Assembly: GCA_020832285.1 (NCBI GenBank)
Contig: JAFIFB010000016.1
Span: 1-64,000 of the forward strand
DNA: 64,000 nt
Direction of reading: 5' to 3'
Source of the DNA: Balneolaceae bacterium
GTDB lineage: Bacteria; Bacteroidota; Rhodothermia; Balneolales; Balneolaceae
This document shows, piece by piece, positions 19,482 through 28,457 of this stretch. The notes under the pieces are model-generated. The model made no database searches, was not told the DNA's origin, and worked only from the letters and a program-made list of their open reading frames with translations. The position numbers and the translations under genes were made by a program. The stretch's first letter is position 1. Every line of letters begins with the position of its first letter.

Positions 19482-20585
19482 TTAAAACTGCAGAGTCACA
19501 TCGAGGTGGCGGTTCAGTCCGGTAATTCTGTACTGGTTTTGTGCTGTACGTGTAATAGAGATGTCATCGGCGTTGAGCACAGAAAGTGATATCGAAATAT
19601 CTTCATTTGCCAGTTCGCGTCGGGTCAAATGAACGGCTGTGACTGATGGGCTGGAAATAGACTGTCCCTGTAACGATCCGCCAAATGCCACGATCACTTC
19701 ATCATCAGGATGGTAAGTAGCATATAAAACAGAACTTTGGGAGGAGGCACTGCCAAGGCGTTCACCGCTCAGTATGTCGTAAACCTGCATTCTGTTACTG
19801 GTAAAAGTGGTCAGGTAGCGGCCGTCATTGGTCAGGTCGGTCCCGCGTAATTCATCTTCTGGTATATGGCGAAAAATTTCGTTTCCGAACCGGTCATGCA
19901 CGAATACTTCCTGTTCTGTACCATTTGAAGCGATCAGGGTAGTGAACGATCCGTCTTTTTGTACATGCAGCCGTTCTATCACACGTTCATGATCCTGGAA
20001 AAAGATCTGTCGCTGCAAGTCACCAATAATCAAACTGGCCCTTGACCCGGTTTCGTCTCCATAGGCAATGACCGGATTATAGAGTACAATAGTTTTTCCG
20101 TAGCGGTCTGTCGCCAGTTGTGACGCTTGTTCCCCATCCACGCTATCTGATGAGTTCGATACAGATGAAACCCGATTCCCCTTGGCGTCGAAAAAGGTAA
20201 AGTTCGCCACATTATCTCTTGTGGCAATACTTCCGTCACTAAACTGGTATACCTGTATGGTTTCATCATCAGGATCAAAAAATTCGATCTCCTTTTCTAT
20301 AAGTATATGCCCCTCTTCATTATACGACTTCAAGTCCAGAAATTCTCTATGCTTGAGAAACGCAAGTTTGTTTTTTTGTTCCGAGATCGCCCAGGAAGCA
20401 GGCTGAATAATCTGTGCCGACCCGAACAGGTATTGGTTGTTGGATATAGTAAGAGACCCGCTTTTTGTGGGGAATGTGTTGCTGTCGTGATCGTTGTGAG
20501 CCTGAACGGGAGAGATGGAAATTTGCTGTGAAAAAAGGCTTGGAGAGGCCAGTGCGAAAATAAATAAAAGAAAAAGATGCTTCAT
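19482..20585 (-). CDS. secreted hypothetical, WD40/beta-propeller-like
   Basis: Signal-like MKHLFLLFIFALASPSLFSQQ; repeated beta-strand text. Confidence 0.55.
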   Translation of the reverse strand: MKHLFLLFIFALASPSLFSQQISISPVQAHNDHDSNTFPTKSGSLTISNNQYLFGSAQIIQPASWAISEQKNKLAFLKHREFLDLKSYNEEGHILIEKEIEFFDPDDETIQVYQFSDGSIATRDNVANFTFFDAKGNRVSSVSNSSDSVDGEQASQLATDRYGKTIVLYNPVIAYGDETGSRASLIIGDLQRQIFFQDHERVIERLHVQKDGSFTTLIASNGTEQEVFVHDRFGNEIFRHIPEDELRGTDLTNDGRYLTTFTSNRMQVYDILSGERLGSASSQSSVLYATYHPDDEVIVAFGGSLQGQSISSPSVTAVHLTRRELANEDISISLSVLNADDISITRTAQNQYRITGLNRHLDVTLQF

Positions 20586-20637
20586 TAAATGGTGTTGGAA
20601 TGTTGTTATATTCTTGTCCCCCTAAAGAACGAGAATT

Positions 20638-21621
20638 TTGAAAAGAATTGCATCTATGCTTTATTCGGTGATCATTCCGGTTTATAACAGGCCGGATGAG
20701 GTTCGTGAATTACTGCAAAGTCTTGCTGCACAGTCATATAAAAAATTTGAAGTGCTGATTATTGAAGATGGATCAGAGAAAAAGTGTGAAGATGTTGCCG
20801 AAGAATTTTCCGGGAAAATGAAGATCCGCTACTTTTATAAGGAGAACAGCGGGCAGGGTTTCTCCCGAAATTACGGTTTTGAACGGGCTGAGGGTGATTA
20901 TTTTGTAGTATTTGATTCGGACTGCATTATCCCGTCACACTATTTTGAACGGGTTAGTCAGTATCTCGCACTTTATCGGGTGGACTGCTGGGGCGGGCCA
21001 GACAGGGCGCATCCGTCATTCACCCCGGTTCAGAAAGCGATCAATTTCAGTATGACCTCCTTTCTGACGACTGGTGGAATCAGAGGAGGAAAGAAACGCG
21101 TTGGTGAGTTTTATCCGCGAAGTTTTAATATGGGGATCAGCCGGGAAGTTTTTGAAAAGACAGGGGGGTACAAAATAACCCGGATGGGAGAGGATCTTGA
21201 ATTCAGCATCCGAATCATCCAAAACGGTTTTATAACAGCGCTGATTGAAGATGCGTATGTTTATCATAAGCGAAGAACCGATTTAAAGCAGTTTTTCTGG
21301 CAGCTCCATTTTTTTGGCCGGGCACGAATCAACCTCAAGCGATTTTATCCCGATGAACTGAAAGGGGTTCATTTTTTTCCTCTGCTGTTTTTTCTTGGCT
21401 TTTGGATATCGGTACTGTTGTTTTTCACAAGCCTTCCGTGGAGCGGGATTCCGCTGTTGCTCTATTTCTTTTATGCACTTTGTCTTTTTGCATCTGCGTG
21501 GTTCAGGGAGAAGAGTTTAAATGTGGCCGCCCTTGCTGCCGTTGCCGGTTATATACAATTATCTGCTTATGCTATCGGTTTATTAAATGAGCAATGGAAA
21601 GAAGTAAAAAAGAATTTCTGA
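20638..21621 (+). CDS. family 2 glycosyltransferase
   Basis: YSVIIPVYNRPDEVRELLQSLAAQSYKKFEVLIIEDGSEKKCEDV...FDSDCIIP; C-terminal TM segments. Confidence 0.92.
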   Translation: MKRIASMLYSVIIPVYNRPDEVRELLQSLAAQSYKKFEVLIIEDGSEKKCEDVAEEFSGKMKIRYFYKENSGQGFSRNYGFERAEGDYFVVFDSDCIIPSHYFERVSQYLALYRVDCWGGPDRAHPSFTPVQKAINFSMTSFLTTGGIRGGKKRVGEFYPRSFNMGISREVFEKTGGYKITRMGEDLEFSIRIIQNGFITALIEDAYVYHKRRTDLKQFFWQLHFFGRARINLKRFYPDELKGVHFFPLLFFLGFWISVLLFFTSLPWSGIPLLLYFFYALCLFASAWFREKSLNVAALAAVAGYIQLSAYAIGLLNEQWKEVKKNF

Positions 21622-21759
21622 AATTTCTCACAATCTGAAATTGCATCCAGAATTTAAAACCTTTATCTTTCTATTCTTTTGAAAGATTGATTGTTGAGGC
21701 TTTCCAGAGGATGATCATCCTTATTGGGGGCAGCGATGTTTTGACATATTTTTTACACT

Positions 21760-21833
21760 CGGGGAGTGGCGCAGTCCGGTAGCGCATTCGCTTTGGGAGC
21801 GAAGGGTCGCAGGTTCAAATCCTGTCTCCCCGA
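21760..21833 (+). tRNA. tRNA-Pro (TGG)
   Basis: cggggag/ctccccg acceptor; anticodon loop ttcgc-tttggga-gcgaa. Confidence 0.95.
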
Positions 21834-21907
21834 CAGTTAAATGATATTGGGTTTTAAATCTCCTTATCATAATTTGATTTATTTTTAAGGTGAGGTAGTT
21901 TTTAAGT

Positions 21908-21974
21908 TGCGAAAGCAGTGCTTTCGCGGTTCCCCCAAAGGGATACCGTTGGAAAAATCCTGTTTTCCCGACAA
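21908..21974 (+). repeat. hairpin plus degraded tRNA-Pro 3'-end copy
   Basis: gcgaaagcagtgctttcgcggttc hairpin followed by aaatcctgttttcccgaca, near-match to tRNA-Pro 3' aaatcctgtctccccgaca. Confidence 0.65.
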
Positions 21975-22070
21975 TTTATGAATGATGAGTGCCGGTCGCA
22001 GCCTGGTGGTATTAACGCCGGGCTTCTCAGTTTTTTGAAAGTTTGATACACGGCATTCGAATGTTCAGTC

Positions 22071-22144
22071 GCGCCCGTAGCTCAACTGGATAGAGCAACT
22101 GCCTTCTAAGCAGTAGGTTTCAGGTTCAAGTCCTGACGGGCGTA
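22071..22144 (+). tRNA. tRNA-Arg (TCT)
   Basis: gcgcccg/cgggcgt acceptor; anticodon arm actgc-cttctaa-gcagt. Confidence 0.94.
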
Positions 22145-22244
22145 CAGAGGCAGTAATGCTGAATGCCGGATAAGGGTATTGATAACAAATGGTATTTTCC
22201 ATTCGTAATTCGTTATACCTTTTTCGATATTTAATATTCTATCG

Positions 22245-22315
22245 GGCGACATGGCCGAGTGGTTAGGCAGAGGTCTGCAAAACCTCGTACGGCGGTTCGA
22301 ATCCGCCTGTCGCCT
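22245..22315 (+). tRNA. tRNA-Cys (GCA)
   Basis: ggcgaca/tgtcgcc acceptor; anticodon arm gaggt-ctgcaaa-acctc. Confidence 0.95.
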
Positions 22316-22420
22316 CTTTGATTTAGTGAGTTGTTATTTGTTTAATGGTTATTCGTAAACGGGATTGTAGTTTATTTATAGACACCCGATTAACAAATAA
22401 CCGATAACCATTAACCAATT

Positions 22421-22493
22421 GCCGCGTTCGTCTAGGGGTTTAGGACGCCGCCCTTTCACGGCGGTAACACGGGTTCGAATCCCGTACGCGGTA
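22421..22493 (+). tRNA. tRNA-Glu (TTC), copy 1
   Basis: gccgcgt/acgcggt acceptor; ccgccctttcacggcgg anticodon arm. Confidence 0.94.
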
Positions 22494-22579
22494 CGTTGGA
22501 AGTATTGAGTAGCGAGTATCAGGTATTGAGATTTAAATTTCTCAATACCTGATACTTCATACTTACTGCTTTTTGAAAT

Positions 22580-22654
22580 GGAGCTCGTAGCTCAGTTGGT
22601 TAGAGCGCCAGGTTGTGGCCCTGGAGGCCGTGGGTTCAATTCCCATCGGGCTCC
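22580..22654 (+). tRNA. tRNA-His (GTG)
   Basis: G-1/C73 present; gagctcg/cgggctc acceptor; anticodon arm ccagg-ttgtggc-cctgg. Confidence 0.94.
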
Positions 22655-22670
22655 CATTTTATGCTTAAAC

Positions 22671-22732
22671 GGCCTCGGAGGCCGTGGGTTCTCCCATCGG
22701 GATCCCTGCGGGGAATTCCCATCGGGCTCCCC
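22671..22732 (+). repeat. partial tRNA-His 3'-end copy interrupted by a palindrome
   Basis: ggaggccgtgggttc..tcccatcggg-atccctgcggggaat-tcccatcgggctcccc compared with tRNA-His 3' ggaggccgtgggttcaattcccatcgggctccc. Confidence 0.75.
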
Positions 22733-22833
22733 ATTTTTAGTTAATCGTTATTTGTTAATGGTTATTCGTGAACGGGATTGTAGTTTTATTACAGACACCC
22801 GAATAACAAATAACCGATAACGAATACCCAAAA

Positions 22834-22906
22834 GCCGCGTTCGTCTAGGGGTTTAGGACGCCGCCCTTTCACGGCGGTAACACGGGTTCGAATCCCGTAC
22901 GCGGTA
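22834..22906 (+). tRNA. tRNA-Glu (TTC), copy 2
   Basis: Identical in sequence to copy 1; upstream ~90 bp also similar. Confidence 0.94.
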
Positions 22907-22986
22907 CAATCACTTACCCCTTTTGCAAAGATCACAAAACGAACTCCAAGTGCGTGATTTTGCATTCATCCTAATTATAGCCAAAA

Positions 22987-23030
22987 GGCAAAAGCAGTGC
23001 TTTTGCGGTTCGAATCCCGTACGCGGTACA
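22987..23030 (+). repeat. hairpin plus tRNA-Glu 3'-end remnant 1
   Basis: gcaaaagcagtgcttttgc followed by ggttcgaatcccgtacgcggtaca, identical to the tRNA-Glu 3' end. Confidence 0.85.
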
Positions 23031-23110
23031 ATCGTTGTACGTTATATTTTTGGATAAGATCTATCTGTGTCAATTAGCTTTTTTGCTGTTATTAAATTGA
23101 ATCAGAGATT

Positions 23111-23153
23111 GCGAAAGCAGTGCTTCCGCGGTTCGAATCCCGTACGCGGCACA
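23111..23153 (+). repeat. hairpin plus tRNA-Glu 3'-end remnant 2
   Basis: gcgaaagcagtgcttccgc followed by ggttcgaatcccgtacgcggcaca, one mismatch to the tRNA-Glu 3' end. Confidence 0.85.
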
Positions 23154-23248
23154 GAGTGAGTAAACAGTATTGAGTATCAGGTATTGAGATTAAATTTTTT
23201 CAATACTTGATACCTCACCACTTTTTACTTTCCTTTCTTTCGTTTACC

Positions 23249-24268
23249 CTATCCATTTAAAACTGCACTCTCTCTGTTATATTTGTTTCGATACTCTATC
23301 GGAGAAAGGCCTGTAATTCGTCTGAATACATTTCGGAAAGATTTATCATCAAAGTAGCCTACATCATACATAACTTCATTCACATTCTTCCGGGTGGTTT
23401 CCAGGCTGTTTTTGGCTGCTTCTATTTTTACCCGCTGGATATATTCAACAATAGTATTTGAGGTAGCTTTCTTAAATCGTCGTTCCAGACTCCTGCGGCT
23501 TAGAGACAGAACGGAAGCAAGTTCATCTACGGTCATTCTATCCTGGAAATTCTGCTCAATGATCTGCTGAGCTTCGCGCACAATCTCGTCCCCGTGATCT
23601 TTTTGCCCCTCAAAAATAATGAATGGTGATTGACTCTCCTTATCGATATCAATCATAAACATTTTTGCAGCCGTAATAGCTGCTTCTCTTCCTGCATATT
23701 TTTCAATCAGGTAGAGAATCAGGTTCAGGTAGGAGTAAGCTCCGCCGCTGGTGTAAATTCCGTCTTCTGCAGTCATGATACGGTCATCAACCAAATCCAC
23801 ATCGGGATACATTTTTCTGAAGGCTCCGGCATGGGCCCAGTGAGTGGCACATTTTTTCCCTTTTAGCAGACCGGTTGCAGCCAGCAGATAGGCGCCAATG
23901 CAAAAACTTACTAATTCGGCACCATTTTTATACTGATCAACCATCCAGGGAATTAAATCACGGTTTCGTGTTACACCATCCTGAGGATCTCCGTGGATGG
24001 CAGGGATGACAATAATGTCTGTTCGTTCAAGTTCACCGATCAGCCGCTCGGGGTTTACTGTGAATAGCCCCGTATCCTGCGGTACCTCTCTCGACAAACC
24101 CACAAGCTGAACATTGAAAACCGGCCCCTTTCCGAATTTCTCTGCAATTCCGTTCACACTCGAAAATATCTGATGGGTTCCGGCGATATTCACCAGGCTG
24201 GTATGGCCATTCGGTATGAGAATCGAAATATGTTTCATACCGGAATCTATCAAACTGGAATGACGCAA
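23249..24268 (-). CDS. GlxA-like transcriptional regulator (DJ-1/PfpI domain plus AraC HTH)
   Basis: DJ-1/PfpI text ...LVSFCIGAYLLAATGLLKGKKCATHW; AraC HTH MTVDELASVLSLSRRSLERRFKKATSNTIVEYIQRVKIEAAK...VGYFDDKSFRNVFRRITGLSPIEYR. Confidence 0.93.
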   Translation of the reverse strand: MRHSSLIDSGMKHISILIPNGHTSLVNIAGTHQIFSSVNGIAEKFGKGPVFNVQLVGLSREVPQDTGLFTVNPERLIGELERTDIIVIPAIHGDPQDGVTRNRDLIPWMVDQYKNGAELVSFCIGAYLLAATGLLKGKKCATHWAHAGAFRKMYPDVDLVDDRIMTAEDGIYTSGGAYSYLNLILYLIEKYAGREAAITAAKMFMIDIDKESQSPFIIFEGQKDHGDEIVREAQQIIEQNFQDRMTVDELASVLSLSRRSLERRFKKATSNTIVEYIQRVKIEAAKNSLETTRKNVNEVMYDVGYFDDKSFRNVFRRITGLSPIEYRNKYNRESAVLNG

Positions 24269-24397
24269 TCAACCCGCAGTATTGGCGTATTTTCCCCCTT
24301 TTATTTTTCATTTCTTCGTTTAAATTTATGCTAACTATTTGATAGGCTTTATGATATACCTGTTTTAACCTGAACCTTCAATTGAAAAATCAGGACT

Positions 24398-24514
24398 ATG
24401 AGCGGACACTTATATTTTGAAATACAGGCCGATGATCAGCAGCAGGCTTCAGGTTTTTACAGCTCCCTTTTTGGCTGGAAATTTCACAAACAAGAACAAT
24501 CAATCCAGTATTGA
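24398..24514 (+). pseudogene. 5' fragment of a VOC/glyoxalase gene
   Basis: MSGHLYFEIQADDQQQASGFYSSLFGWKFHKQEQSIQY* - typical VOC N-terminus stopped after 38 aa. Confidence 0.65.
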
Positions 24515-24650
24515 TGGAGGTAACCTCTGGCAGAAGTTTGAAAAAAGAGGATATCGTTTCGATTTTGAAATATATGATGAACTAAGCCATAACTGGAATG
24601 ATGCCGAAATCGATATTGATTTGTCGTAAAAAACGACGGGATTTGTCAAG

Positions 24651-25349
24651 ATGAAACTCACAGCAAAAGAATTTATAAACGAGCTTAAATCGTTTCAGTC
24701 AGATGCCGAAAAGAAGAAAATCCGCCGGTACTTTCAGGAGGATGATGCGGATAACCAGGTGATTGGCGTTCGGATGAAACGAATTTTTGATCTGGCGAAA
24801 GACTCTGCCGATATGCCGCTGAATGAGGTCAGTAAATTGCTGGACAGCCCGTATTACGAAGCAAGGATGGGAGCGGTCAGTATTATGGATTTTCAGGCGC
24901 GGCGTAAAAGCACAACTGATGAACACCGGAAAGAGCTGTTTGAACTTTATATCAGCCGGCACGACCGGATCAATAGCTGGGATTTTGTGGACCGCAGTGC
25001 CCCGCATGTGGTGGGAGGATATTTGCAGGATAAACCGCGTGATATTCTCTGCAAACTGGCCCGGTCTGAAAATATCTGGGAAAGGCGCACTGCTATTGTA
25101 GCGACCTGGTTTTTTATACGTAAAGGAGAACTGGATGATACTTATGAAATCGCGGAAATATTGGCAGATGATGAGGAAGTACTGATCCAAAAAGCAGTGG
25201 GAAGCTGGATTCGGGAAGCCGGAAAAAGAGATGAACAGCGCCTGCTCGGTTTTTTAGAGAAGCACGCAGCCGGAATGCCCCGCCCGATGCTGACCAAAGC
25301 TGTTGAAAAATTGGACAAGAAGCAGAAAGAATATTTTAGAAACAAATGA
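24651..25349 (+). CDS. AlkD-like DNA alkylation repair protein (HEAT-like)
   Basis: IGVRMKRIFDLAK...ARMGAVSIMDFQARR...INSWDFVDRSAPHVVGGYL...IWERRTAIVATWFFIRKGE. Confidence 0.9.
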   Translation: MKLTAKEFINELKSFQSDAEKKKIRRYFQEDDADNQVIGVRMKRIFDLAKDSADMPLNEVSKLLDSPYYEARMGAVSIMDFQARRKSTTDEHRKELFELYISRHDRINSWDFVDRSAPHVVGGYLQDKPRDILCKLARSENIWERRTAIVATWFFIRKGELDDTYEIAEILADDEEVLIQKAVGSWIREAGKRDEQRLLGFLEKHAAGMPRPMLTKAVEKLDKKQKEYFRNK

Positions 25350-25398
25350 CGATTCAGACAGAAATGCTTATCGCAGCTGTCAGAACTAAACCTGAAAG

Positions 25399-25947
25399 AT
25401 GATAAAAACAAAATGCTCCGTTTATATTGCCGCCAGTCTGGATGGTTTCATTGCCAGGCCTGACGGAGATATTGAATGGCTTCATAACCCGGACTACGGC
25501 CCTATGGGTAACGACGGGCTGAGCTACGAGCAGTTTATATCTGGTATTGATGCCCTGGTGATGGGTCGCAACACTTTCGAAAAAGTGCTGGAATTTGACC
25601 CCTGGCCGTATGTAAGCACTCCGGTTGCGGTACTGACCAGCCGCCCGCTTGAGATTCCCGGTAAATTGGAGCAAAAAGTTATTCCTGTTTCCGGCGAACC
25701 GGAAAAGGTGGTGCAAGAACTGGCCGGGAAAGGATTCCGGAATTTGTATATCGATGGGGGGCTGACCATTCAGCAATTTCTTGAGGCAGGTTTGATTGAC
25801 AAAATCACTATCACACAAATCCCGGTTCTTCTTGGGGATGGGATTCCCCTGTTTGGAAAAATGGATAATGAAACCCAACTGAGTCTTATTGATACAACCG
25901 CATATAAAAACGGATTTGTGCAGTTCCGGTATGAAATCAGAAAATAA
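25399..25947 (+). CDS. dihydrofolate reductase/RibD C-terminal family protein
   Basis: CSVYIAASLDGFIARPDGDIEWL...DALVMGRNTFEKVL...LYIDGGLTIQQFLEAGLIDKITITQIPVLLGDGIPLFG. Confidence 0.92.
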   Translation: MIKTKCSVYIAASLDGFIARPDGDIEWLHNPDYGPMGNDGLSYEQFISGIDALVMGRNTFEKVLEFDPWPYVSTPVAVLTSRPLEIPGKLEQKVIPVSGEPEKVVQELAGKGFRNLYIDGGLTIQQFLEAGLIDKITITQIPVLLGDGIPLFGKMDNETQLSLIDTTAYKNGFVQFRYEIRK

Positions 25948-25955
25948 AAAACAGG

Positions 25956-25982
25956 CCTCCGGGGTTTTGGAAACCCTGGAGG
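25956..25982. repeat. hairpin after CDS, possible terminator
   Basis: cctccggggttttggaaaccctggagg; arms similar to the palindrome at 1410-1436. Confidence 0.6.
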
Positions 25983-26006
25983 TCATTCAAAAAAAGGAAA
26001 ACAGAC

Positions 26007-26915
26007 ATGCAAAAAATAGTCCCTCACTTATGGTTTGATACGCAGGCGAAAGAAGCCGCTCAGTTTTATGTATCCGCTTTTGGCAAGAATTCAAAAATTA
26101 ACAGCATCACAACGCTTCACAATACACCTTCGGGCGATGTGGATTCTGTTACGTTCGAGCTGCTGGGTCATTCATTTATTGCAATATCAGCCGGACCCCA
26201 TTTTACTTTGAATCCCTCCATTTCGTTTATGGTAAACTTTGACCCGTCTCGTGATAAGCAGGCTCGGGAAAACCTTGATGAACTTTGGGGAAAACTCTCG
26301 GAAGGAGGAGCCGTATTGATGCCATTGGAGGAGTATCCATTTAGTAAGCGTTACGGATGGATAAAAGATAAGTTTGGTGTTACATGGCAACTCATTCTAA
26401 CTGATCCAGAAGGTGAACCACGTCCTGACATCGTCCCATCGCTGCTGTTTACCGGTGATGTGTGCGGTAAAGCGGAAGAAGCCACTGAATTTTACCTCTC
26501 TGTATTTAAAGATACACGCCGGGGTGAGCTCTTCCGATATCCGGCAGGCGGGGAGCCGGACAAAGAAGGTACCATTATGTTTACCGATGTTATGCTGGAA
26601 GGAGTTTGGTTCGCGGCGATGGACAGCGCACAAGAACACGATTTCAGATTTAATGAAGCGATCTCACTTGCTGTAAATTGCAATACACAGGAAGAAATTG
26701 ATCACTATTGGGATAAGCTGTCTGCCGTTCCCGAAGCCGAACAGTGTGGCTGGATCAAAGACAAGTATGGTGTCTCGTGGCAGATTGTACCTCGCGTATT
26801 GGGTGAGATGATAAGTAAAGGCACACCTAAGCAGGTGGACCGGGTAACACAGGCATTCCTTCCGATGAAGAAGCTTGAAATTGCAAAACTTCAAAAAGCT
26901 TATGATGGCAACTAA
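26007..26915 (+). CDS. two-domain VOC/PhnB-like protein
   Basis: QKIVPHLWFDTQAKEAAQFYVSAFGKNSKI...YGWIKDKFGVTWQLIL...repeated ...CGWIKDKYGVSWQIVP. Confidence 0.93.
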   Translation: MQKIVPHLWFDTQAKEAAQFYVSAFGKNSKINSITTLHNTPSGDVDSVTFELLGHSFIAISAGPHFTLNPSISFMVNFDPSRDKQARENLDELWGKLSEGGAVLMPLEEYPFSKRYGWIKDKFGVTWQLILTDPEGEPRPDIVPSLLFTGDVCGKAEEATEFYLSVFKDTRRGELFRYPAGGEPDKEGTIMFTDVMLEGVWFAAMDSAQEHDFRFNEAISLAVNCNTQEEIDHYWDKLSAVPEAEQCGWIKDKYGVSWQIVPRVLGEMISKGTPKQVDRVTQAFLPMKKLEIAKLQKAYDGN

Positions 26916-26977
26916 ACCCATATTTGGCATATCGCTCAGGGGGTAATATGAACTTTAACCACCCAACAGAAAATTGA

Positions 26978-27529
26978 ATGAGAAAGCTTATTGCAGCAAT
27001 CAATATGTCACTTGACGGGTTTTGCGATCATACAGCAATGACTCCAGATGATGAAATACTTCAACATTACGCTGAACTTTTAAATAACAAAGACATCGTT
27101 CTATATGGAAGAATAACATATCAGCTTATGGAATTTTGGCGAACTCTGACAGAAAACCCTTCAGGTGAAAAATCAATGGACGCCTTTGCTATTGTAATGG
27201 ACAAAACACCGAAAATTGTCTTTTCCCGCACGTTGAAAAATGTAGCTTGGGAAAGTGCAAAATTGGCCAATCAAGATCTTGAAGAAGTGGTTTTAGAGCT
27301 CAAAAAGAATCCGGGTAAAGACATATTAGTTGGAAGCAGGAGTATAATTATCCAGCTAATGAAACTTAATTTAATTGATGAATTCCAGCTTTGCATTCAT
27401 CCTGTAGTTGCAGGAGGCGGTTTACCGTTATTTGAAAATCTAAACGACAGATCAATTCTTAAACTCGTAAAGAGTAAAACCTTTAATGGTGGTGCAGTAG
27501 TGCTTTACTATGAACCAAAAAATAACTGA
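26978..27529 (+). CDS. dihydrofolate reductase family protein
   Basis: MRKLIAAINMSLDGFCDHTAM...DIVLYGRITYQLME...LVGSRSIIIQLMKLNLIDEFQLCIHPVVAGGGLPLF. Confidence 0.92.
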   Translation: MRKLIAAINMSLDGFCDHTAMTPDDEILQHYAELLNNKDIVLYGRITYQLMEFWRTLTENPSGEKSMDAFAIVMDKTPKIVFSRTLKNVAWESAKLANQDLEEVVLELKKNPGKDILVGSRSIIIQLMKLNLIDEFQLCIHPVVAGGGLPLFENLNDRSILKLVKSKTFNGGAVVLYYEPKNN

Positions 27530-27538
27530 AAGTATGAT

Positions 27539-28018
27539 ATGGCACGTCAAGCAAAACAAAAGAGGACCTGCAGCAAAGGACATACCTATTACAAAAGCAG
27601 TGACTGTCCAACCTGCCCGACCTGTGAAAAACTGAAAGAACCAGCTTCAGGTTTTTTAGCACTATTGAGTAACCCCGCAAGAAATACATTACTTCATTAC
27701 GGAATTGACACCATTCAGAAACTTGCCGGCTACACCGAGAAGGAAATACTTGACCTTCACGGAATGGGGAAAGCCAGTATGCCAATCTTAAAAAATGCAT
27801 TAGATGAAAATGGGCTCTCATTTAAGGATGAAGGGTTCTTGGGAAAACTGAGTGCACCTGTAAAACGGGCACTGGAAAATCAAGGAATCAAATCAGTAGA
27901 GAAACTTGCTGGATATACGGAAAATGAGATAATGTCACTGCACGGAATTGGGCCTTCTTCCATGCCTGTGATGAAGAAAGCATTAAAGGAAAGAGGTCTG
28001 AGTTTCAAAGAAAAATAG
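27539..28018 (+). CDS. zinc-ribbon-like protein with two RpoA-CTD/HhH-like repeats
   Basis: N-terminal CSKGHTYYKSSDCPTCPTC; two repeats of LsxPaRnaLxxxGIxxxxKLAGYTExEIxxLHGxGxxSMPxxKxAL. Confidence 0.75.
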   Translation: MARQAKQKRTCSKGHTYYKSSDCPTCPTCEKLKEPASGFLALLSNPARNTLLHYGIDTIQKLAGYTEKEILDLHGMGKASMPILKNALDENGLSFKDEGFLGKLSAPVKRALENQGIKSVEKLAGYTENEIMSLHGIGPSSMPVMKKALKERGLSFKEK

Positions 28019-28048
28019 CTGTATTAATCAATAATAAGTAAACATATT

Positions 28049-28453
28049 ATGAAAAAATCTATTTGGGCAGTAACAGCCGGATTCCTTGTAATCCTCGTTT
28101 CATCCATTGCAGTGGATACAATTCTAAAGATTGCAGGCATTCTTCCATGGGATCATCTGCATGTTTCAACGGGTCTGATTCTTTTTGTCATGCTATACCG
28201 GTCGGTTTTCAGCGTGGCAGGATGTTACCTGGCGGCGCAACTGGCACCAAAAAATCCCATGAAGCACGCCATCATTCTGGGGGGCGTCGGCTTAATCATC
28301 AGCTCCATCGGTGCCGTAGTGGCAAGTGACCTGGGTCCGGTTTGGTATGCATGGACGCTGGCTGCTCTTGCTCTGCCGCTTGCCTGGGTGGGCGGAAAGT
28401 TGTACGAACGCAACAAAGGTAGTCATTCACAACCAGCGAATAATAAACTGTAA
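28049..28453 (+). CDS. small four-TM membrane protein, unknown
   Basis: Hydrophobic ORF in a tightly spaced run. Confidence 0.65.
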   Translation: MKKSIWAVTAGFLVILVSSIAVDTILKIAGILPWDHLHVSTGLILFVMLYRSVFSVAGCYLAAQLAPKNPMKHAIILGGVGLIISSIGAVVASDLGPVWYAWTLAALALPLAWVGGKLYERNKGSHSQPANNKL

Positions 28454-28457
28454 TCAG

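Noticed and set aside
22885-23153. CRISPR array from the repeated tRNA tails
   Set aside because: Only three units, repeats are tRNA sequence, spacers ~100 bp and no cas genes.
25354-25986. 210-aa minus-strand ORF opposite the DHFR-family gene
   Set aside because: Antisense shadow ORF.
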